From NCBI GenBank assembly GCA_903919615.1, contig CAIXIX010000301.1, positions 1-44,810 on the forward strand: a stretch of DNA of 44,810 nt. Reading direction: 5' to 3'. This document shows positions 6,812 through 15,656 of the stretch, piece by piece. The notes under the pieces are model-generated. The model saw only the letters and a program-made list of their open reading frames with translations, was not told the origin of the DNA and did not search any database. The DNA comes from an uncultured Chthonomonas sp. Its GTDB lineage: Bacteria; Armatimonadota; Chthonomonadetes; Chthonomonadales; Chthonomonadaceae. The first letter of the stretch is position 1, and each line of letters opens with the position of its first letter. Both the position numbers and the translations under genes were made by a program.

Positions 6812-8385
6812 CAGGGCGCCTGCAGCACCTGCGATTCCGTCCGCAGGCGCGATACATGAAAAGTGAGATTTAGCTGATCGGCAGATGAGAGATCGACTCT
6901 CGCTCTGGCCGATAGCACCACCGGACCATGCATTCTCCTGACATGATCGGTCAACCGGAAGAGATCCGCAGTTCCGAGAACTCCTACTTCCATCCCACCA
7001 GATTCTGGATCTACCCTGGGAATAGTCCCAGCTCGAATAGCTGATTCTTTTACGTCCTTCTGAAGGAATGCCATCAGCGCCGCGATGATGGTATCCACTG
7101 AAGAGTGGCCATCGATGACACGCGATGCGACTTCGGCGCCTTTTGGAAAGACTCGTACGATGCGATAGGGGTGAAGCGCAACGTAGGCTGGCTCGCCATC
7201 GAGGCAGTTCGCCGCCGTTGTAGCGACGATCACATAAGCATCATTTTGCCCCGACCACTGGTCGGCGTAAGAATCTAGTTGCGAGTTCTCGTCGGTTACT
7301 TCGTAGCCTGTTAGCGTCACCTGGCGGCGAGGCAGGAGTTGCACGGCTCTTCCGCCTCCGCTTGGAGCGGCGCCATGAGACTTGGCCTGTTCAGATGCCG
7401 CAAGAAGCAGGTTTTCGACCTGGCGCTTGATGGCTTCCGGGCGAAGATGCGCATCAATGGAGAGCCGGCCCAACTCTACGCCGGCTCGCAGCACAACATG
7501 TCCCGTTCTAAGAACGGCATTTTGCTGGCGAATTTGCTGGTTTAACGAGCTGATCTGCTCTGCGAGTTCGTCGCGGCGCCTCATCAGATCCAGAGTTTCG
7601 TCTCGATCTCGGGTCAGCTCAGCGACCTCTTTTTCAAGAGCGTTCTTCTGTTTTTCGAGCTCGACGCTGCGGTTATAGAAAAGGTCGTTTGCGCTGCGTT
7701 GCGTATCTCCAATTCGTTTTAAAGTAGCGTTAACCTCGTTTAGAGTGGTATTCGCCGATGCAAGATTTTTGTTTGTGCGCTCAAGCTCCTCTTTTTGTGC
7801 TTCGAGCCCGTAGTTCCGATCCGATAAGGTTTTGTTAATCGCAAAGACGTTCTGGTTCTCGTCCTGGAGTGTTTGGTTGCTTTTATGCAACACACGAGAA
7901 ACTTGCTGCAGTTTAACGAACCTGTTATTCGCGGTTACGAGGCTCTGAATGGACAGGGCGAGTCGATTTTTCTCAGTACGTAATTGCCCTTGCGCGACCC
8001 TAATTTCCTCACGACGCTGTGCGAGCTTTAAGTCATTTTCGGCCTGCACGCGATGGCTATCGGCTTCCGCACGCCCTCGTTCAAGTTTTAGCAGGATCTG
8101 CTGCTGTTTCTGATCGGCGATGAGGCGTTTGTTGTCCTCTATTGCCTTTTCACCACGCAGCATTACATGGCGTACGTTGGGCGCGATCAGCATCAACGAG
8201 ATGATGCTGCCCAACGCGATAACTCCGCCCGTAATGCTCGTGATTAGAATCGCCGTATGTTTGGGACGCAGGCCTAGCCATGAGACGCGCTTTTTACCCC
8301 AGCGCCGTCCCTGAAGATCCCCATAGTATGAAATAAACCCGCCCAACACTACCCAGAGCAGGAGGGCGAGTAACGTCCAGAACAT
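6811..8385 (-). CDS. DUF3084 domain membrane/coiled-coil protein
   Basis: A 524-residue protein of the DUF3084 family, function unknown. Two N-terminal transmembrane helices (about 3-22 and 45-67) flank the basic loop GDLQGRRWGKKRVSWLGLRP, typical of the family. Residues about 75-290 form a long coiled coil rich in Glu/Gln/Lys/Asn. A globular C-terminal domain follows (about 300-524), with no recognised catalytic motif. AGAGG lies 6 nt before the ATG. It is placed after lptF/G with an 86-nt gap and is coupled to the RuvC-like gene. Position in the operon suggests an envelope role, which is inference. Confidence 0.85.
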   Translation of the reverse strand: MFWTLLALLLWVVLGGFISYYGDLQGRRWGKKRVSWLGLRPKHTAILITSITGGVIALGSIISLMLIAPNVRHVMLRGEKAIEDNKRLIADQKQQQILLKLERGRAEADSHRVQAENDLKLAQRREEIRVAQGQLRTEKNRLALSIQSLVTANNRFVKLQQVSRVLHKSNQTLQDENQNVFAINKTLSDRNYGLEAQKEELERTNKNLASANTTLNEVNATLKRIGDTQRSANDLFYNRSVELEKQKNALEKEVAELTRDRDETLDLMRRRDELAEQISSLNQQIRQQNAVLRTGHVVLRAGVELGRLSIDAHLRPEAIKRQVENLLLAASEQAKSHGAAPSGGGRAVQLLPRRQVTLTGYEVTDENSQLDSYADQWSGQNDAYVIVATTAANCLDGEPAYVALHPYRIVRVFPKGAEVASRVIDGHSSVDTIIAALMAFLQKDVKESAIRAGTIPRVDPESGGMEVGVLGTADLFRLTDHVRRMHGPVVLSARARVDLSSADQLNLTFHVSRLRTESQVLQAP

Positions 8386-8413
8386 TTCGAGCCTCTTGTG
8401 AGCTCGCCGCAGT

Positions 8414-8438
8414 GAGTCTCATTTATACTACGAGACTC
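8414..8438. other. hairpin between lptF/G and DUF3084 genes
   Basis: GAGTCTC and GAGACTC pair (7 bp) around an 11-nt loop. No U-tract follows on the - strand, so it may be a processing or attenuation site and not a full terminator. Confidence 0.3.
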
Positions 8439-8471
8439 GTGTGACGCTCATTACCGCTTAGCGCGACGCTT

Positions 8472-9623
8472 TTAGCGAGACGCCTTCACTGCAAGCGCAG
8501 TCGCGATTACCATTCCGACAATATCTGCCAGAAAGCTCGCGAGTATCGGCGGCATTCCGCCGTTTTGCCCAACTACCCACATGGATCGATAGAAAACGTA
8601 GTAGAGGAACACGATAAACACGGCCATGCCAAAGCCGACCGTTTTGCTCCCGCCGCGCTGGGTATTACACCCTAGCGCTGCGCCAAGCAGGCCGAAGATA
8701 ACACCTGCAAGCGGCAGAGCAATTTTACCATAGAGGTTTACTTCCTTGCCGCGAGCTTCGACGATGCGACCCTGCTTTCTGTCCTGCAGAACCTCTTTTC
8801 GAAGATCTCGAAAGTTAAGAGCGCTAGGGTCTGTAATATCGGAGCCCATCACATCAACAAAGCTGCGACCCGGTGATAGTGATTGTGGTGACGACTTGAG
8901 CTCAGCGAACAGTGTAACGCTTACATCGTTGACTGCTCCGGTTACGTTGTCTGGCGTAAAAACTGTTAGCCTGCCATCATAGTAAGCCCAGTCATTGATC
9001 GCTTTCAGGTCTTTCGCGACGGCGCGCTTGCAGAAGAGCTCCGCTTCGATCTCTCCTCGGCGCTTTTCGTCCCGTGAGTACTGTATGATAGTGACGTCCT
9101 TAAGTGAGTGCGTTGGGGCGTCAAAACCGGCGATCGTGACATATTTATCAATATTGCCGTCATTGTTTCGTATCGGATAGTCCAGCGGTCGATCCGACTT
9201 CATGACTTTGCTTGCAAGCTGCTGCCTCGACTTCACAAATTCAAGCTTGCAGGGTGGAACCACGACATCGTTCCAAACAAAAGCAACCAGCGATACCAGT
9301 GCGCCGCCAACCACCACGGTTCGTGCTGCTCTGGGGAAACTGATGCCGGAAGCAAATATCGCCACGGCCTCGGAGTCTCCCGAGAGCCGGCCAAATCCAA
9401 GCAGGCCGGAGAGCAGCATTGCCATAGGCAATGTCTGTGTTATAACCTCCGGAATCATGAGCAGAATGAGCTTCAGTACAATGCCGACACCGGCGCCCTG
9501 AAGCAGCGCATCCATCGCCTGGGGTAAAAACGCGACTGAGAACACAAGGATAGTGAACATTGCGAGGCCATTGATGAAGGGACCAATCAGGTCTCGCAGA
9601 AGCAGCTTGTCAATGAGACGCAT
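8472..9623 (-). CDS. LPS export permease, LptF/LptG (YjgP/YjgQ) family
   Basis: A 383-residue inner-membrane component of the Lpt ABC transporter that extracts LPS from the inner membrane. It starts MRLIDKLLLRDLIGPF, has N-terminal helices (FINGLAMFTILVFSVAF and a second), a large periplasmic beta-jellyroll region in the middle, and C-terminal helices (ALPLAGVIFGLLGAALG, FIVFLYYVFYRSMWVVG, and a last one). The start at 9623 is chosen because AAGGAGG lies just upstream. It overlaps lptB by 14 nt. Only one permease gene is present here, so a homodimer (as in cyanobacteria) or a second permease elsewhere are both possible. The sequence alone does not separate LptF from LptG. Confidence 0.88.
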   Translation of the reverse strand: MRLIDKLLLRDLIGPFINGLAMFTILVFSVAFLPQAMDALLQGAGVGIVLKLILLMIPEVITQTLPMAMLLSGLLGFGRLSGDSEAVAIFASGISFPRAARTVVVGGALVSLVAFVWNDVVVPPCKLEFVKSRQQLASKVMKSDRPLDYPIRNNDGNIDKYVTIAGFDAPTHSLKDVTIIQYSRDEKRRGEIEAELFCKRAVAKDLKAINDWAYYDGRLTVFTPDNVTGAVNDVSVTLFAELKSSPQSLSPGRSFVDVMGSDITDPSALNFRDLRKEVLQDRKQGRIVEARGKEVNLYGKIALPLAGVIFGLLGAALGCNTQRGGSKTVGFGMAVFIVFLYYVFYRSMWVVGQNGGMPPILASFLADIVGMVIATALAVKASR

Positions 9624-10389
9624 TGCTGCCTCCTTGGGGATCGGCTTCATGAGTATGGCCCGGAAGCTCAGTTCCGTATCGATCTCCAAAATAGAAGTCT
9701 CTCGCGTCCTTGTTCCCAAGAAGCTGATCGGACGTACCCTCGAAGCGCATCTGACCCTCCGCAACGATATATGCGCGTTCGGTGATGCGGAGCATTGCCT
9801 CTACATGGTGATCGGTAATCAAAATGCCGATGTTTTGCTCCTTGGACAGCTGATGGACGATCAATTCGATGTCCTCAATGGCCTTCGGATCGACGCCAGT
9901 AAATGGCTCATCCAGCAAAATAAAGCGTGGATTCGATGCAAGGGAACGGGCAATCTCAACGCGTCTCTTTTCTCCACCCGATAAGGTTTTGCCAAGATTA
10001 TTACGTCGGTGCGTGATATGAAGGCTTTCCATCAGCTCTTCGACCCGAGTTTGCCTGTCTGCCTTTGTGTATGGCTGCATCTCGAGAACGAGCATCAGGT
10101 TCTCTTCTACGGTGAGATTGCGAAAAACCGATGTCTCCTGTGGTAGATAACTGATGCCCGCGCGAGCACGCTGGTACATCGGCATCCGTGTGATATCCTG
10201 GTCGTTTAGCATCACGTGGCCACTAAGCGGCTTTACCAGCCCTACAATCATATAAAATGTGGTTGTCTTGCCAGCGCCATTTGGGCCGAGCAGCCCTACG
10301 ACTTCACCCTCTTCAACACTCAGGCTAACGCCGTTCACGACGCGTCGCCCGCGGTATTCTTTGACAAGATCCTGCGCCGTTATTTTCAA
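9610..10389 (-). CDS. lptB: LPS export ABC transporter ATP-binding protein LptB
   Basis: A 259-residue cytoplasmic ATPase powering LPS transport. Walker A GPNGAGKTT (about residues 35-43), Q-loop YLPQETSVFR, signature LSGGEKRRVEIARSLA, Walker B FILLDEPFTGVDP, and the H-loop region TDHHVE, all characteristic of LptB. The start codon is TTG (10387-10389), with AAGGG about 9 nt upstream, 19 nt after the stop of the lptA-like gene. The C-terminus extends ~15 residues (GHTHEADPQGG...) past the usual end and overlaps the permease start. Confidence 0.95.
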   Translation of the reverse strand: MKITAQDLVKEYRGRRVVNGVSLSVEEGEVVGLLGPNGAGKTTTFYMIVGLVKPLSGHVMLNDQDITRMPMYQRARAGISYLPQETSVFRNLTVEENLMLVLEMQPYTKADRQTRVEELMESLHITHRRNNLGKTLSGGEKRRVEIARSLASNPRFILLDEPFTGVDPKAIEDIELIVHQLSKEQNIGILITDHHVEAMLRITERAYIVAEGQMRFEGTSDQLLGNKDARDFYFGDRYGTELPGHTHEADPQGGSNASH

Positions 10390-10408
10390 CTCTTACAACC
10401 CTTCCTGC

Positions 10409-13400
10409 TCACTTAACGCCATGCTCCGCATCTCGCTTCCTGGCTTCTGCGGGTCGTGGCCTCACCTGTACTGTCATCTGTCCACCAGCCGCGTTCCAGG
10501 AGATGCGCTGATCTGATCCGAGATCAACATGCAACGTTTGGCCCGCCCTTCCCACAATTCTGGCTGGTTCAAGGAGCCGAACGCTGTTTGTGAGCGTCAC
10601 ATCCATGGGTCCGGATGCGTCCATAGAATCCTTAAAATCATTGCTTACAGCCGAGACCATCGAAAGCTGGAGCGCCGTTCCCGTGCACGTCTGCACTAAA
10701 GCCGGGCCAGCAGGCAGTGTGTGCTCACCCACAGGCTCGACAATGGGCGACGTGTAAAGGAAATGAACGCCGCCTTCCGCCCTGGCCAGGGTTGTCGTCG
10801 ACTGGGTATCATCGAGATACGCAGATATGGTTGGAGCCAGTATTTCGGTATGACTGCCCCTTACAGACTCATCCACAACCAGACGGGAGCCCGGGCCAGT
10901 TAGTCGGGCGCCGCTGCCTGTTTGCATCAACGCAAATTGGAAGCCAGCACCGGCAAGGTGCGTTATCGGCGGTGCGCCAGGAGCTGTTGACTCAGCCTTA
11001 ATATTGTTTTTGCGCGTTAACTGCTTTCCGATAAGTTTGCAGTCAAAACTCGCTGGAGCTCCTGAAATCGCGACGATCGTTTGGCTGAGTTCTGCAGTGA
11101 TATCTACGTTTGCACCTGTAATTAACGCTGGCTCCGCTAGATTTTCCTTGTCCGCAATTGTAGCCGAAACGGCGTCGGTAAGCTGCAGATGCGAACTGTC
11201 ACGGTCAAAGTGCATCCCTTGTGATACTCCAACCACGTTCGAAATGGAACCCTGCGCATTCAGTCCCGTGATGTCGTAGTGTACATTTCCGTGGGCATCT
11301 GCGCTGTCCAGGTCAGACTGGTCTGCCTTGAGGAAAGCTGTAACCTCAGAAGCTGCAATCCTGACGTGATTTCCGCCATGGATATAATCAACAACGGAGT
11401 TCGCGCCCTTCGTCGAAAAGCGAAATCCCGGCTCCATTTTGAAGGAATCGAAATGATCAATCGCTATCTGGTCGTTTTCAGCCGGCTTTTTCGCTTTCAT
11501 CGTTCGCGTGTTAGGTGTAGCTGGCGCCTGTGAGGGCAATAACGAGAGATGCAGCGAGCCGTCGACTCGTTCCAAAGCCGGGCTCAATATTGTCAGGTCT
11601 TGAAAAGGCTGTCCTGTGGATATTGAGATATACGAGCCGCTCATGGTTGCTGGAGAAGCAAGGCGCTCAGAATCGGTGAGTGTACAAGCCACATGTCCTG
11701 TAAGTTCGGTCAACTGCTTTGCTGCTAGAAAATGTACGCGATCGCTGGATGAAGTCATGGATCGCTTCAACGGCTTCTTGCCGGTTGATGTTACCGTGGA
11801 GATATCCGCCAGGTGTACGTTTCCTTCAGCCGCGGTATCGGCAACCAGTCCTGACGAGCTATCAATGGAACCTGCAACCTGAGCACAGTTCAGCTCCTGT
11901 AAGTGGATCGTCTGCTGTGCCCCGAGTGTTGCTATCTCCGTAATCAAACCGATAAGGCGATCGCCTTTCGCCCAGAAGCTCTTTCCAGGCGCAAATTCGG
12001 CGTATGTGAAACGTGTTAATTCTATCGTGCGCGTGCCGCCTGGAACTGCAAGTGGAGCGACGATCTTGGTCGTGTCTACTCTGCCGCCGAGCGTAATGTG
12101 TGGCTGGCCATCTTTTGCCTCGGAATAGGTGCCACTCTCCGCGACAGCCATGCCGGGTGAAGTGAGCCTGTTTGGCGCATCGACAGAGCACTGGAAGTGA
12201 ATTAGCTGAAGCTCTTGATTTTGAACGGGCGCCTTCGGATTTCCGGTTATTGCCCCAAGCTGGGGGTGGTAGTCTATTCGATCTGCAGTGCCTTTTAGGC
12301 TCAAAGGATCTTGTAATTTGGGCGTATGGGGCGGGCGGTAAAGGCGGTAACGAACTTTGCCACTGGCGATGACCCTCTGAACCTGGTGATCGAAAGTTCG
12401 GAACTCAAGCTTTAACTGGTCGGAGTGAATAACCAGACTGCGTGATGCAGAGTTCGTTGGAGACCCAATGGTCGCTGTTGTATCGGGGCCTGTGAATGTT
12501 GCCGATTTCGCGGTAAGTTCTGGGATAGATTTATAACCCTCAATTCGCACCGGCAGCGACGAAACCGTACCATCAGGGCTCAGTTGCTTTAGGCTGAACT
12601 CGATAACATTTGTCGTGCGGTCGCCCGAAGCGGTTAGCTTGTAGGGCGACGCATTCAAGTTTAACTCGACGGAATCTGACTCAAAAACGCCTGGACCAAC
12701 AAGCTTCTCTTGATTTTCAAATCTCGTTTTCGAACTTCCTGAGAGGTCAAGCAGCTGCGTATCGGTGTGGTAAACGGCAGTATTCGCCGATCCTGCGGCA
12801 GATTGAACCTGCTTTCCCAATATCGTTTGTTCGGCTCGAAATTCAACAGAGGCGCCCGTTCGAATAGTCTGCAAAACTGCATTGTCGTAATCCGAAAGCA
12901 GGTGTGACGAACGCATCCAAACGCGATTCCCGGCGGCATCTCGGTCCGATTCAACAATCACTCCCGGGCCAGTGAACTCGCCGATATGACCGGGCTGAAA
13001 GCGCGCCTCCGAAAACATACTGAAGTTGTAGGCGCGCGGTGCGCTCGACTGTTTTGTCGAACCGGCATTCACCGCATTCGCAGGGGCAACGACAAGCGTA
13101 TTGCGCCGCTCAGCTCCTCGCAGGATCAGCGTTGCGGGCTCTGTCTTCAGGTCTGCTTCTGCGGTGTCGGCGGTAATTCGAGCTGGGCGAGCAAGACTAA
13201 GGCGTTCAGTGACTGTCGCGCGCACACCCTGGGTCAGTGTAATGACTCCGGTGGCGCGCACATAGGTTATATGCCCGGCAGAACCATCGAGCGTCGATGG
13301 CTGCACCAATTTGCTGTGCGATTTGGATGCCTGTGCTGCCTGTCTCGTGACGTGAAAATGGACATGCCCCTGTACGTCGATCTTGCCAACAGGGTCCTTT

Positions 13401-13726
13401 TCAAATGGGGTTCCGTTTACGGTGTCCGCTACCAGCTCGACAATAGAATGTGATTCTGGATCCGGCGCAACCACTCTTACCCCAGGACCGAGAATTGTAA
13501 ATCCTCGTTCGCCCTGCGCTGCCCTGCTAGACGAAAACCCGGTAATAACCACGTCTCCAATCACAACGCGCTTTTCGGTATGTCCTGCAGACGGTGGATT
13601 ATCGGCATACGCGTTCGCCACTGAAGCGATTGTGAGGCTGGTTAGGTACAGACCGGCGACCGCTGCCGAAATAAGACCGCGATTGCCATTAGGATAGGAT
13701 ATGGGTGCTGGACTGCTCTTAGTCAT
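10409..13726 (-). CDS. giant OstA/LptA-like periplasmic protein
   Basis: An 1105-residue exported protein between lptC and lptB, the position of lptA. Signal peptide at residues about 16-39 (GLISAAVAGLYLTSLTIASV, cleavage near ANA). The rest is beta-strand-rich, with repeated OstA-like patterns: GPGVRVV (80), TGPGVIVES (252), VGPGVFES (343), and a diverged TGPGSRLVVDES near 960, alternating with short 'A.G.V.Y' strands such as ASGKVRY, AHGNVHY and AEGGVHF. LptA of E. coli is about 185 residues, so this looks like several jellyroll modules in one chain that could span the periplasm. It overlaps the end of lptC by 8 nt. No transmembrane anchor at the C-terminus, and no LptD-type barrel seen. 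Confidence 0.75.
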   Translation of the reverse strand: MTKSSPAPISYPNGNRGLISAAVAGLYLTSLTIASVANAYADNPPSAGHTEKRVVIGDVVITGFSSSRAAQGERGFTILGPGVRVVAPDPESHSIVELVADTVNGTPFEKDPVGKIDVQGHVHFHVTRQAAQASKSHSKLVQPSTLDGSAGHITYVRATGVITLTQGVRATVTERLSLARPARITADTAEADLKTEPATLILRGAERRNTLVVAPANAVNAGSTKQSSAPRAYNFSMFSEARFQPGHIGEFTGPGVIVESDRDAAGNRVWMRSSHLLSDYDNAVLQTIRTGASVEFRAEQTILGKQVQSAAGSANTAVYHTDTQLLDLSGSSKTRFENQEKLVGPGVFESDSVELNLNASPYKLTASGDRTTNVIEFSLKQLSPDGTVSSLPVRIEGYKSIPELTAKSATFTGPDTTATIGSPTNSASRSLVIHSDQLKLEFRTFDHQVQRVIASGKVRYRLYRPPHTPKLQDPLSLKGTADRIDYHPQLGAITGNPKAPVQNQELQLIHFQCSVDAPNRLTSPGMAVAESGTYSEAKDGQPHITLGGRVDTTKIVAPLAVPGGTRTIELTRFTYAEFAPGKSFWAKGDRLIGLITEIATLGAQQTIHLQELNCAQVAGSIDSSSGLVADTAAEGNVHLADISTVTSTGKKPLKRSMTSSSDRVHFLAAKQLTELTGHVACTLTDSERLASPATMSGSYISISTGQPFQDLTILSPALERVDGSLHLSLLPSQAPATPNTRTMKAKKPAENDQIAIDHFDSFKMEPGFRFSTKGANSVVDYIHGGNHVRIAASEVTAFLKADQSDLDSADAHGNVHYDITGLNAQGSISNVVGVSQGMHFDRDSSHLQLTDAVSATIADKENLAEPALITGANVDITAELSQTIVAISGAPASFDCKLIGKQLTRKNNIKAESTAPGAPPITHLAGAGFQFALMQTGSGARLTGPGSRLVVDESVRGSHTEILAPTISAYLDDTQSTTTLARAEGGVHFLYTSPIVEPVGEHTLPAGPALVQTCTGTALQLSMVSAVSNDFKDSMDASGPMDVTLTNSVRLLEPARIVGRAGQTLHVDLGSDQRISWNAAGGQMTVQVRPRPAEARKRDAEHGVK

Positions 13727-14354
13727 TTCGCATCTCTTTCAGACGCGAGTCAAACCTTAACCTGTCTCCCTGAGTGAAGGACGTTTTGTTGCCGGCGCCT
13801 TTTTGCATCGCAGTGGCATGCCCCGAGGCTATCATGATATTTGTGTTGGTATTAAAAGTGATCGTATTAGCCGTAACTACGGTATCTGGTGGATTCGTAA
13901 GTGAGACGACTCGTGCATGGCCGGTCGCAACGAGTTCGTGCTCCTGCTGATTTCCACGCATTGTATCGGCTGTAATTGTTGCCGTGTGGATGCCTTCCAG
14001 AAATATCTCCGCACGAACATCGTGGAGCAGAACTGTTGGGTTCTGCGGATCTGTTATGGATCCTTCCGAGGAGTATGAAACAAGCTCGAGTTTGAGCGCC
14101 TTGTTGCCTTTTACTGAGCGTTTGAACCACTTGATGGTCCAAACTCGCCCGGATATCTCTCCCGGGATCTCCTTGCGGGCCTTTAGCGCCAATTCCTCTT
14201 TTGTGGGCTTTTTGTCAACGACGTTTTTGCGTTTTGCACAGCCATTTGAGGCTGATACGCAGAGAATGATTACCAAACAAATCGCAGCGCTGTACTTTGG
14301 GGCATCAAACCACTTCTCGGGTTGACAGCGGCCTGCGCGCGCATGTATCAACAT
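13719..14354 (-). CDS. lptC: LptC-like LPS export periplasmic protein
   Basis: A 211-residue protein with one N-terminal hydrophobic segment (about 21-37, SAAICLVIILCVSAS) ending at Cys39, then a periplasmic beta-jellyroll region (VWTIKWFKRSVKGNKALKLE, VLLHDVRAEIFLEG, ITADTMRGN, ELVATGHARVVS, VVTANTITFNTNTN, ASGHATAMQKG) resembling LptC/OstA repeats. LptC docks on the permease and hands LPS to LptA. The start overlaps the end of rlmN by 7 nt, and the stop overlaps the next gene by 8 nt. The sequence before Cys39 (SNG) is a poor lipobox, so a membrane anchor is more likely than a lipoprotein. Confidence 0.75.
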   Translation of the reverse strand: MLIHARAGRCQPEKWFDAPKYSAAICLVIILCVSASNGCAKRKNVVDKKPTKEELALKARKEIPGEISGRVWTIKWFKRSVKGNKALKLELVSYSSEGSITDPQNPTVLLHDVRAEIFLEGIHTATITADTMRGNQQEHELVATGHARVVSLTNPPDTVVTANTITFNTNTNIMIASGHATAMQKGAGNKTSFTQGDRLRFDSRLKEMRND

Positions 14355-15424
14355 TTGCCCATTCCCAACTCTGTCAATTCGATCGTAACGCTGCGCTTAT
14401 CGCTCTCGTGCATTCGGCGTAACTGGCCGCAGGCTGCGGATACCTGTTGGCCGCGCGTCATCCGCTGCGTAGTCGTTCGGCCCCTCTTTTCCAGTTCCGC
14501 TCGGAAAATCCCAATGCTGTCACGACTCGGTCTTCGGAAACCCTGTTCTGTTTCCACATAGTTAAACGGAATGAGATTCACGTTTCCAGGTAGGTGATAC
14601 CGATTCAATACGCGTGCCAGTTCGGCTGCCTGCTCCAGGCTATCGTTAACGCCGCCAATAAGCAGATATTCAAATGTCAGGTTGCGCTGGGTAATCTGTG
14701 CATACTGTGCGCATGCCGACAAAATCTCATCGATTTTCCACTTGCGCCCGGTTGGGATCATTCGGCTTCGCGTCTCGTCGTCTGGCGCATGAAGCGAAAG
14801 GGCGAGCGTGACCGGGATGTTCTCTTTTGCCAGAGCAACGATGCCAGCGGGAACGCCAACGGTTGAAACCGTTATGTGACGATATGAGAGCCCGACCTCA
14901 TCTCCCAGCAATCGGATGCTCTTGATAACCTCGTCGTAGTTCCACATAGGTTCGCCCATGCCCATGTATACGACGTGAGAGATGCGTCGCTCACTTTCGG
15001 ACTGCATTCTCAGGTACTGGCCCACGATTTCGCCAGCAGTTAGATTTCGTGCGAGCCCACCCTGGGCAGTGGCGCAGAAGGTGCAGCCTGCAGCACATCC
15101 GACCTGACTGGATAGGCACGCTGAAACACGGTCCTCATACGGCAGGTACACGCTTTCAACAGATTGACCGTCATGAAACGCCTGCACATATTTAACTACG
15201 CCATCATCCGACTTTGCACGATGCTGAGGCTCAGGCAATCCAACGGAGGATTGCTCGGCCAGACGCTGACGAAGGGACGAAGAAAGATCCGTCATCTGAT
15301 CAAAAGAGGTTGCCCCTCGTCGATAGATCCATGCCGAGATCTGTTTGCCACGATAAGACGGCTGACCGATTGAAGTCAACAATTCGGTAATTTCAGATGT
15401 CGTCATGCCTACAAGAGAGTTCAT
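14348..15424 (-). CDS. rlmN: 23S rRNA (A2503-C2)/tRNA methyltransferase RlmN
   Basis: A 358-residue radical-SAM enzyme that methylates C2 of adenosine 2503 in 23S rRNA and A37 of some tRNAs. The [4Fe-4S] motif is C110-AAG-C114-TF-C117. The two mechanistic cysteines of RlmN are present: Cys103 in the CLSSQVGC context and Cys332 in SAACGQL. Other family motifs include GMGEPMWNYD, TVSTVG, ALSLHAPDD and FEYLLIGGVND. It is the first gene of the rlmN-lptC-lptA-lptB-lptF/G operon. Only a weak Shine-Dalgarno (AGAAAG) precedes the ATG. Confidence 0.95.
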   Translation of the reverse strand: MNSLVGMTTSEITELLTSIGQPSYRGKQISAWIYRRGATSFDQMTDLSSSLRQRLAEQSSVGLPEPQHRAKSDDGVVKYVQAFHDGQSVESVYLPYEDRVSACLSSQVGCAAGCTFCATAQGGLARNLTAGEIVGQYLRMQSESERRISHVVYMGMGEPMWNYDEVIKSIRLLGDEVGLSYRHITVSTVGVPAGIVALAKENIPVTLALSLHAPDDETRSRMIPTGRKWKIDEILSACAQYAQITQRNLTFEYLLIGGVNDSLEQAAELARVLNRYHLPGNVNLIPFNYVETEQGFRRPSRDSIGIFRAELEKRGRTTTQRMTRGQQVSAACGQLRRMHESDKRSVTIELTELGMGKC

Positions 15425-15546
15425 TAGTTCTTTCTAAGAGGATGTGGATGCAGGCCGCGACCCACCATTGTGCGGCTCGCATGCCGGCAGATAACAATTA
15501 AGGTTACTCGATGGGACGCCTGTAGTGCCGCCAATGTGACATTTTT

Positions 15547-15595
15547 ATCCCCCTGCTTCTCGTTCGGGTTGCGCCCATAGCGGAAGGAGGGGGAT
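15547..15595. other. GC-rich hairpin between flotillin and rlmN genes
   Basis: ATCCCCCTGCTT (15547-15558) pairs with AAGGAGGGGGAT (15584-15595) with one mismatch. The tract on the + side is ATATTTT and the left flank is ATTTTT, so a weak terminator on either strand is possible. For the - strand flotillin transcript it would be the first strong structure after the stop. The rest of 15425-15656 shows no gene. Confidence 0.4.
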
Positions 15596-15656
15596 ATTTT
15601 AGAGATGAAAGACAGCCGGTTTAGCGCCTACAAGAGGCACCCATCAGCGCCCATGG

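Noticed and set aside
12986-13453. 155-codon frame antisense to the lptA-like gene
   Set aside because: Cys/Arg-rich translation typical of an antisense shadow, with no start signal.
14238-14300. LptC as a lipoprotein via Cys39
   Set aside because: Residues before the cysteine (SNG) lack the Leu/Val/Ile and small-residue pattern of a lipobox. A membrane helix anchor is more likely.
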